Below are positions 56,778 to 64,000 of a stretch of 64,000 nucleotides of DNA, piece by piece. Source of the DNA: Solicoccozyma terricola (Eukaryota; Basidiomycota; Tremellomycetes; Filobasidiales; Piskurozymaceae); NCBI GenBank assembly GCA_001600875.1, contig BCLD01000019.1:454635-518634 (forward strand). Direction: 5' to 3'. The translations under genes and the position numbers were made by a program. Position 1 is the stretch's first letter. Each line of letters opens with the position of its first letter. The notes under the pieces are model-generated. The model was not told the DNA's origin, ran no database searches, and was given only the letters and a program-made list of their open reading frames with translations.

Positions 56778-57685
56778 GGTGCTTGAGACGATGTTGTGCT
56801 AGACCTTGCAAGTTGTAAGAGGATATGAGACCTAACTTTCTTGCGAGCGGACATCCCGGTGCTCCATATCCGTGAACAGTCGACATGCGGTCCTCCAAGG
56901 CTCCATCATCGTTATAATATTGGAGACAATGCCTGCATGCTTGCGTGCTTGCGAGACCATCATCATCTCATTCCGCTATACTGCCCATCATGCACATAAA
57001 GACGAAAGGGAGCTGCGGATGGGGATCGCGTAATGCTGAGGATGTGCATGTTTGACGAAGCTGGTGGTGCTAAACTGCTATGGTATCGGTAACAACTGAC
57101 GTGGGAGGGCAGTTGGCGCGGTCTTATCATTTCGAACCTGGCCATAAAGAGTAGTATTCCCCCGGTACCATAGGCATGAGGTCGCGCTGCTGCAGGCCGC
57201 TTACACTGGCGATCAGTAGCAGGTTACAGCTTTTGCCCGGATTCAACTGACACAGCAGAGCGTTACGAGGGATGTGAATGGAAAGGATGTCCCGAACCGA
57301 CACCCCTTTGTATTGAAAGGCCCTAATCAGATGTGCAGCGATGCGGGAAAAAGTTTCATACCATACCTTCGCAGGGCGGTGTAACGTCAGAAACGCGTTT
57401 CAAAGGGCGCTAGAGGATCCTCGAAACACGGTCATAGAGGTAGGTGTGAGATTCGGAGCAGTCGGTACGGGTGCAGGTATCACTTATATAAGTGCAAGGC
57501 ATCCGTTGGCAACCTCCAGTAGACTTCAAGTCAAAAACACTACACAAAACACCACGGTTACCGTACACAAAATACCTCGTCTCCTCTGGATCGACGACTT
57601 GGTCTTTCGCCACTCAAACTCGACTCGGTGAGCATTAGAATTAATCGCCCCCAAAATAAATCACCATACCCGGCCAAATCCCACA
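56778..57685. other. Intergenic region, 908 bp
   Basis: It lies between the uL6m start (minus) and the doubtful ORF at 57686 (plus). Only short frames without protein-like composition are present; nothing else is recognised. Confidence 0.4.
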
Positions 57686-58063
57686 ATGGCCCCCTGCACT
57701 CCAATTTCGTCCTCGGAATCCTCACTTACTCCCTCACCCGATACAATTCGTCGCAACTTCTACATTGCATTCTGTGGCCCCTCTCTCAGAGCCCATGATC
57801 GCGGACGAGCGCCAGCGGGTTCACTAGCAGGCAAGGTGGATTACCGGGACGACAGGGAGTACGAGAGGTTGAATGAAGGTATCGCAAAGAGTAATTTCGG
57901 GGCAGTGGCTGTGAAAAGGAATGAAGAGGTGCCTCAGAAAGGTTTAGAAATCACGGGTGGCGTGAGGTCCGACGATATGATGTTCACATTGTCATGGTCA
58001 TTGGAGAAGGACAAGCAGAAGGTGTGGAGAGGAACAAAAGCTTGGAAACGACAGACACGATAA
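57686..58063 (+). CDS. Possible small protein, unknown
   Basis: An open frame of 125 residues starting MAPCTPISSSES, with RRNFYIAFCGPSLRAHDRGR and a charged C-terminal half. No domain or homologue is recognised and no intron is required. It could also be the first exon of a longer gene ending near 58556, but I could not find a junction that keeps a sensible protein. Treat as tentative. Confidence 0.3.
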   Translation: MAPCTPISSSESSLTPSPDTIRRNFYIAFCGPSLRAHDRGRAPAGSLAGKVDYRDDREYERLNEGIAKSNFGAVAVKRNEEVPQKGLEITGGVRSDDMMFTLSWSLEKDKQKVWRGTKAWKRQTR

Positions 58064-58214
58064 ACGAGGAACGTAAGGAGGAAGGTGGAAAATATAGGTC
58101 AATGAGGTGGGAAGTTGAGCAATATAGACCAAGGAAGTGGGATGGACGAATGTCAGCTTCGCTTGTACATTTTCGAATTGTGACGACCATTAACGATCCC
58201 ATACCTCTCTCATC

Positions 58215-58556
58215 ATGTATCGCCACCCAGTCTGGACCCTTGATACAAAGCTGCCGAGACCACCGACCTCCCACTCCGCCAACGTCAGTCCATCTTCAAC
58301 TACCCCCACCATGATGATCACACATACCCAGTTCCCTTGCGATCTTGCGACCGTTCCCGCCCCCCTACGGAGGTCTCCATTGGATCGACTACACCAATGC
58401 CAGAGCATACAACACAACATCTTGCAAAGAAGTCTGCGACCCGAGGTGGTGGGACGCAGGAAGGATTTGGTCAAGATGTGCGACGCTGGCTTGGAAATGG
58501 ACTTGCTGGTTATGGAGGCGTACGGTGTGGGTACTTACGGAAAGGGAGGACGGTGA
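58215..58556 (+). CDS. Possible small protein or last exon, unknown
   Basis: An open frame of 113 residues; the C-terminal half (RPEVVGRRKDLVKMCDAGLE and MDLLVMEAYGVGTYGKGGR) has a more natural composition than the N-terminal half. It may be the last exon of the gene starting at 57686 or an unrelated frame. No family recognised. Confidence 0.25.
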   Translation: MYRHPVWTLDTKLPRPPTSHSANVSPSSTTPTMMITHTQFPCDLATVPAPLRRSPLDRLHQCQSIQHNILQRSLRPEVVGRRKDLVKMCDAGLEMDLLVMEAYGVGTYGKGGR

Positions 58557-58662
58557 GGAAGGGTTGAGGTTCTGCTTGTTATACGTGATGAATGGCACTG
58601 TATGAGTCTTCGCTCCCCTCCTGCATACTTGTATTCATATCGTGCGATCTCTACAAGACATG

Positions 58663-61614
58663 TCATCGCCCTCCGACCAAATCTATGCCCTCCAACCCCA
58701 CCTTACTCAGCGCTGCAATCCTCACCAGACTCAACGCCTTGATCGTCTCCTGCCAGTCCTCTGACTTGTCCTCCGTCTCACTGCTGCCACCCATATCCTT
58801 GCCAGATGATGCGGTCAGTCGATGTAAAGCACCCAAGTACTGCTCTGGAGCAACAGTCGAGCCCTGAGTGACTTCTTCGACATGTCGAAGTAGCTCGAAG
58901 GCGTCTTTTGATGAAAAGGAAATGGATGGGTCTGCGGCACCATATCAGCGTCACGCGTCTTGGGCACAGCACCGGAACGACGCCACTCACCCGTCAGATA
59001 CTCGACGCTATCCATCAACAGAACTGCCTTGAATTCCACTGGCACGACCTCACTCGAGAACAGAGCGACGAGTAATCCGGCAGCTGTTTGTCGGTCTCCA
59101 TCTCTCACAGCGTAGAGAAAGTCCCTGTATTTGACAAGAAACGTGAGACGCAGTCGGGTAACGAGGTGGAGAGGAGGGAGGGTCGAGGTCTCAGAGTCGG
59201 AGGACGAGGTGGAAGCGTCGTCGTGGACGGAGTCGTTGGAGGGAAACGGATAGGCGGGTTTTGGAGGTGAGAGGAGACGGAGTGGAATTGTAGACGCGGC
59301 CGCACAGAATTTGTCCATTCCTAGGAGACAGGGAGACAGGGAGGTCAATGGCGAGCCACGGGCTACAATTCAACAACGAACAGAACTAACCTTGCGATAT
59401 ATAAAGCTCTAGAATCTGATCTGCCAGCCTGATTATCAACGAACCCTTCCCACTTCTCGCTGCGTAGGTCAACGCTTCTCCGAAGGCCTCCTGGTCAGCC
59501 AGTTGAATAGCGGCGTTCTGTAGAGTGCTACGTCAACACTCTGTCAGCAAACCGCGGTACCGCTCTACTCACCTGACAAATCTCCTTCATCTGTCGCTCC
59601 AAACCGTTCTTCGCGCAAACTCTCAAAACGTCATTGATCTTCTCGACCTTGCGTTGGATTTTGCCCGAAGCTGAGTCGTCGACTTGCATCTCATCCCCTA
59701 CATCTGCCACTCCACCATCTAAACTCGTTCGCAGGAGGACAGCCTGCATTCGACTTATTCCTTCCTGACCACACGTTTTGAGGTAATCACAAGTGATATT
59801 CCAGTAAGCGGCGTTGGATTGAAGTAGCTCGGTGTAGGCGAATATGAAGTGATCGCGAAGGGCGTTTTCGAAACTGCGCTTTGGAAGTTAGGGAGGGATG
59901 CCAATGCGAGGATGGCCGGGTTTCACTCACGCCTCCTCGTCATCATCCACTAAACCCATCTTGTCCAACACGTCTGTCAGATGAGCGGCCAGCCAGAGAT
60001 CAAAGTCGTTGCAGTTGACAAGGGCCTGAGAGGGTTGATGTCAGTTGACCGCAACATTTGTAGAGGGGCTCAATCTCACCTTTGCAACATCTCCCTGAAT
60101 CAAGGCGACTTGAATACTCTCTCCAACCATCGTTGTATCAGCTGGCTTCTCGTCCAGAATCCGATCTAGGACGTCTCTGCGCAAAGTAAAATCAGATCAG
60201 GAGATAAATCACGGAATCTCCGACCTCATGACGCTCACGGCAACTCTGCCCTCTTCAGTTTCACATCTACCAGCACACCCCAAGCACCTAATACCTCCAT
60301 CCAATCCTCGCATTCCCTGAGAACGACCTCCTCATCTCCCGACAGCAGATCCGCCACCACCATCAGATACTCTTCCCAATCTCTCATCTGATCGCGTATA
60401 TCATCCGACACATCCCCTCTACCCTCATCTTCATACTCGAACCATTCACCACGAGGTCTACCCCGCCCAAACGCCATGACCTGCGCTTTCAAAGCATTCT
60501 TCCACCCGACGTGGGCATAGTAGAATTGGTGTTCCTGCGTGTAGACTGGGTCGGTGCTTCTTGGTGCGGACTCGAGGTGACGATCGAGGATGGTAGCGAA
60601 CGTTGAGATGGATGGTTGTGGGTGATTTTCGAGAGATTTTAGCAAGGTTGAAGCGATTGAAAAGAGACCACGAATGATGGCTTTGAATATGATTGGCCAG
60701 AACTCTTCCTCCTCCCATGGTCTTCGAGCTGCTTGTACGGGGGTCACATTGGCAGTGGACAGGGTCTGACGGAAGTTGTTCGCATTGACCCAGTCGAGAA
60801 GTTGTTCGCCGATGATGGATTCGGATTGGCTCGGTGCGGGTAGGTAGAGGAGGGAGGTCAGACTGAGGATAGAGTTGATTACACGATGTTGGTCGCGGAT
60901 TGATGCCTAGGGTGATGTAGGAAAGGATTATTCGGGTAAACGGTTCAAGTTGTTGCGAATGACCAATCAAGTACCAAACTCACGGAAGTTTTCTCATTCA
61001 AAAAGACGGCTTCTACCCTTTTCCTGTACTCCCCAACTATCGCTCTGTAATACCCAACCTGCATCTCATTCGGCCTCAATGCCTTGTCCTGACTGACGAA
61101 CACGGACGTGAGGCCGAATGCATCCTCATCCTCTGACGGTATGGCTCCGAGTGCGGACACACCCAGATTCTGATTGGGATGTATTGCAGCATCAGCTTGA
61201 TGTAGGAGATGAGGTGCTAGTGAGGAGGTGTATATCTCTTGTAACGAGGTGAAGATGGTGTGAGATTCGGTGTAGAGCTGAATGGCCTGAGGATATTAGT
61301 ATGGCGCCTACCCGCGATATGGGGAATCATCTACCTACGTCATTCAAACCCTCATCAACATCCGCCCACTTTGCAAAATACACCGCTCTATCCTGCTCGA
61401 ACACTCCGTCGACTTTGGGTGCTGGGACGTCGACATTACTAGAGCTGGCGACTTTTTTCGACGTGACGAACGCAGCGAGGTCTGTTGATACTGGTGATAA
61501 GGCGTATGCAAGGGTGCGACCTGAAGCAGACCATTTTGAGGTACCTGCGTGAGGGATTGGAGGTGGTTGAAGATGTACGACGGGTGCCGATGATGAGGAT
61601 GCGGAGGAGGACAT
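58663..61614 (-). CDS. NUP85: Nucleoporin Nup85
   Basis: About ten exons run from MSSSASSSSAPVVHLQPPPI at 61614 to GIDLVGGR at 58663, roughly 800 residues. It is an all-helical solenoid; recognisable Nup85 segments are WEEEEFWPIIFKAIIRGLFS, WEEYLMVVADLLSGDEEVVL, NAAYWNITCDYLKTCGQEGI, the late KINDVLRVCAKNGLERQMKE and the closing DAFELLRHVEEVTQGS. Nup85 belongs to the Y (Nup84/Nup107) complex that coats the nuclear pore. Exon borders were followed by phase for most but not all junctions. An inserted acidic/Ser segment (SNDSVHDDASTSSSDSETST) lies near the C-terminal third. Confidence 0.75.
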
Positions 61615-62229
61615 GGTCGATGCGCGCGGGTTCCTGATGCGACTATTTTTCTTTTCTTCCACTGTAGATGCGTCTATCCACTCGCTATCTTGGTGCTCTA
61701 TCCAATATCCAAAGTCCAAGGTCCAAGGTCTCCAATGGATGTTGAATGGCAGAGAGTGATGTTGATTGACCGACTAGTTGACACTTTCAACATCGGAATC
61801 ACGTGGCTAACAGACTGCCCAAATCCCAACAACAGGCTATCGTTCAAACTCCATGCCATTGCTATTCCCAACAGAGGGTGGTTTACATCGATTACAGGTT
61901 GCTGGTGTGCAAGTTGGCATGGCCGTTCAAATCTCAACCGCACTCGAAACAATGGTGCTTTCCCACAAACCTGTTTCCATATTCACTGTTCTTGTCTCTA
62001 GTGATCCATCCCATCCCAGGACATGCATGGCATGCCCGTGCCCGTTTTACCGCGATGGAATCAACGGAATGGTCATGAAATGTATCATTGTACAGACGTG
62101 TCAGGAAATGTAGATTGAAATCGTAGCCGATATTGTCCGCCGGTAGCACATCGTGAAAATTAGTAAGACGGTTCACTTGGCGTACTGCAAGCACATATAT
62201 AACCCGTCGATGGTCAATCGGTGGGCATG
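61615..62229. other. Intergenic region, 615 bp
   Basis: It lies between the NUP85 start and the E2 gene stop, both minus strand. A short direct repeat of AAGGTCCAAGGTC-type sequence occurs near 61711-61727. No gene is supported. Confidence 0.4.
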
Positions 62230-63196
62230 TTAGAACGTCCGAATAGTAAACACCCGGCCCACCTTTGCAGTAAACTCCTTTGCAGTCATGTCATACGTTT
62301 TTCTATCCTTGGTATACGTCTCCGCCTGTAACCCCCGAGAGTTTCAATGGTTAACCAACATTCTCACCCAGAGTAATACCTTGTGTTTGCACGTCGTCTT
62401 TCGAGATAAAAGCATAAAACATCCGACGATGGACTTACAATACTGGCTACCAATGGATCGTCAGGATTCGGTGTCTCAAGTAAGTCGTACAGCGCTGAGA
62501 GCACTGTGCAGTTGGAATCGAGGTTTACCCCAACGATCAGTAACTACTACAATGACGATCAATGCTACGAACTCACCTTGACTAATCTTGGTTGATGGTT
62601 TCCATTGTTCGGTTTTAAGGAGACCGATGCAAATACTGAAGAAGTGTCACCAAGTTGGTCAGGTCGATGTATTCGCCAAACCGGGAATTGCCAATACACT
62701 CACTTGCCGTCGCTATCGATATTGGGATGATAGATCTTGGTCGTGAACATGAACTGGACGTTGCCACGAAACCATCGAGTCAGTTTGCCATTGTTGGAAT
62801 CCCAGAGATGTGCCCCGTTTACATACCTGAGGCGGTTTGAATGGAAAATCATTGGAGAACTTGACGGTGAGTTTAAATCTACCACCTTGATATGGACTGG
62901 TTGGCTATGGAGGTCGGCGGGTAGATGTAGATAGGTACTGATGAGCTCGCTCGAGTAGGTCCAAAACGCCCCCCTATAAAAGACCCCTTTCCACCCACTG
63001 GACCCTGTATAACGACCGACCATTCTTGAATGTTCACGTCATCCGCTTCTACACTGATGTTAGGTATCGGTGACTTGCTCAGATCACCCAGCTCCTTAAA
63101 GGTTGCGGCGTGGGTAGGTTATCAGCACCGACATCGCAAAACGAGTCCGGCCAGAACACTCGCTTTCTGGATACGTCGCGTTGCCGTTCCCGCCAT
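62230..63196 (-). CDS. Ubiquitin-conjugating enzyme E2, UBE2L3 (UbcH7)-like
   Basis: Seven exons (63196-63164, 63094-62999, 62904-62827, 62753-62704, 62635-62577, 62503-62439, 62325-62230) give 158 residues. MAGTATRRIQKELGDLSKSP is the N-terminal helix; GGRFKLTVKFSNDFPFKPPQ the beta sheet; FTTKIYHPNIDSDGNICIGL holds HPN and the catalytic cysteine (residue 88); LKTEQWKPSTKISQVL and TPNPDDPLVASIAETYTKDR match UBE2L3 (human Cys86, with WKPATK and a DPLxADLAEEYSKDR-like helix). UBE2L3-type E2s serve RBR and HECT ligases. Intron 1 has a GC donor (AAA|GCGAGT) with a CTGAT branch and TTTAAG acceptor; no GT donor gives this N-terminus. Confidence 0.88.
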
Positions 63197-63474
63197 GATG
63201 GAAGCGTAGACGGCGACGCTGTGAGGAGGAAGAGAGAGGACCACGGGACGGATGTGGAAGAGGGTGGTAGGTTGCAGACGCTGGATAATGTTGCTTCCCC
63301 ACGACTTCCCGACAGCTTGCAAACGACTTTAGCCAACCACCTCCACCCCGACAACTGCACCGCGGAATCCAATCCAATCGAATGACGCCAGAACGTCTAA
63401 CACGCCTAGGGGAGCACTACTCAACCGTATCCACCTCTGCAACACACCACCACGGCCACCTCTTCCTCTCCAAC

Positions 63475-64000
63475 ATGGTCCTTGTATTGATCATTGGCGA
63501 TCTACACATCCCCACGCGATGCCATGACCTTCCTGCAAAGTTCAAGAAGCTGCTAGTGAGTCGTCCAGCGCTGCATAAGTGTGTCGACGTCGTTAACAAC
63601 CCTTTACACTGATGCCCGACGGAACACAAACGCAAAACTATAGGTACCTGGGAAAATCGGTCAAATCATATGTACAGGGAATGTATGTGATAAAGAGACG
63701 TATGATTATCTCCGAACTATTGCTCCGGAAGTACATGTCGTTCGAGGGGATTTCGATGAGGTGAGTAATTCACAGGTCATCTGATGTGAATTTCATTCTA
63801 AATAGAACCTCGGTGTGTATCTCTTCATCGGTTTCCCCATAGAACACCCATTTCCCACTCTCCCTTACCATCAACCACGCGCCACTTCGTATAGGTGTAC
63901 TACATGGCCAACAATGTGTTCCAGCAGGTGATATGGATTCGTTAGCTGGCTTAGCGAGACAGATGGATGTGGATGTGTTGGTTACTGGTGGAACGCATCG
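63475..64000 (+). CDS. VPS29: Retromer subunit Vps29, N-terminal part (cut by window end)
   Basis: Exons 63475-63555, 63644-63760 and 63843 onward. Vps29 is the phosphoesterase-fold subunit of the retromer, which returns cargo from endosomes to the Golgi. The protein starts [20 protein letters not shown], then [30 protein letters not shown], the phosphoesterase-like strand [20 protein letters not shown] and [10 protein letters not shown], all diagnostic. The gene runs off the window at 64000. Its start is 278 bp from the divergent E2 gene. Confidence 0.93.

Noticed and set aside
57341..57631. 96-codon frame upstream of the doubtful ORF
   Set aside because: No recognisable domain and no splice link to a supported exon.

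Overview
The window looks like nuclear chromosomal DNA of a basidiomycete yeast, most probably a tremellomycete of the Cryptococcus/Kwoniella type; the genus cannot be fixed from the sequence alone. Genes are dense and cut by many short introns (mostly 50-100 nt) with GTGAGT-like donors, CTRAC/CTGAT branch points and CAG/TAG acceptors. Exons run down to 12 nt. The proteins are typical fungal housekeeping products, several of them found mainly in basidiomycetes. I see no transposon, tRNA, rRNA, CRISPR array or virus.

Layout. 1-3329: the end of a Ser/Thr-rich secreted-type protein, a 65-nt C run, then a Crp1/Mdg1-like protein with a glycogen-binding fold. 3610-6045: a Gln-rich nuclear-type protein assembled from what look like two separate reading frames. 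7033-15195: an S28 serine peptidase, a beta-carbonic anhydrase, the Fe-S scaffold CFD1, an unknown acidic protein and an LLP/YBL028C-like nucleolar protein. 15517-18573: a Tctex-1 dynein light chain in tiny exons and an aminoglycoside-phosphotransferase-fold kinase. 20361-22868: an Atf1-type bZIP factor. 23154-26962: GlcNAc-6-phosphate deacetylase and glucosamine-6-phosphate deaminase, head to head. 27213-38942: ALG11, an unknown protein, an intergenic region with an assembly gap and a degenerate 20-bp repeat, the NEDD8 E1 subunit ULA1, ketopantoate reductase and CCA1. 39443-46825: a cupin, a small exon-duplicated hydrophilic protein with a CRE upstream, an RRM-like mitochondrial candidate, mS33, Spc24, uS8m and succinate dehydrogenase subunit C. 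47088-56777: a DASH Spc34-like protein, the DNA polymerase delta small subunit, a MGNC-type lipidated protein, RNase P Pop4, a PHOSPHO-type phosphatase and uL6m. 57686-64000: two doubtful ORFs, Nup85, a UBE2L3-like E2 and the start of retromer Vps29.

Functional links. The clearest unit is the divergent nagA/nagB pair, two consecutive steps of GlcNAc catabolism behind one 458-bp promoter. Six genes belong to mitochondrial function (CCA1, the RRM-like gene, mS33, uS8m, SDHC, uL6m). Two encode kinetochore proteins (Spc24 and the Spc34-like protein). An Atf1 gene and a perfect TGACGTCA site in front of the exon-duplicated gene suggest, but do not prove, a regulatory link.

Unusual features. Long poly-G tracts lie only inside introns and on the sense strand, and one assembly gap sits inside such a tract. 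The carbonic anhydrase first intron has two in-frame acceptors that would add or remove a mitochondrial-looking presequence. One small gene is built from repeated exons. One E2 intron has GC-AG ends. Exon borders were read by eye; most are phase-consistent, but any border may be off by a base or two.
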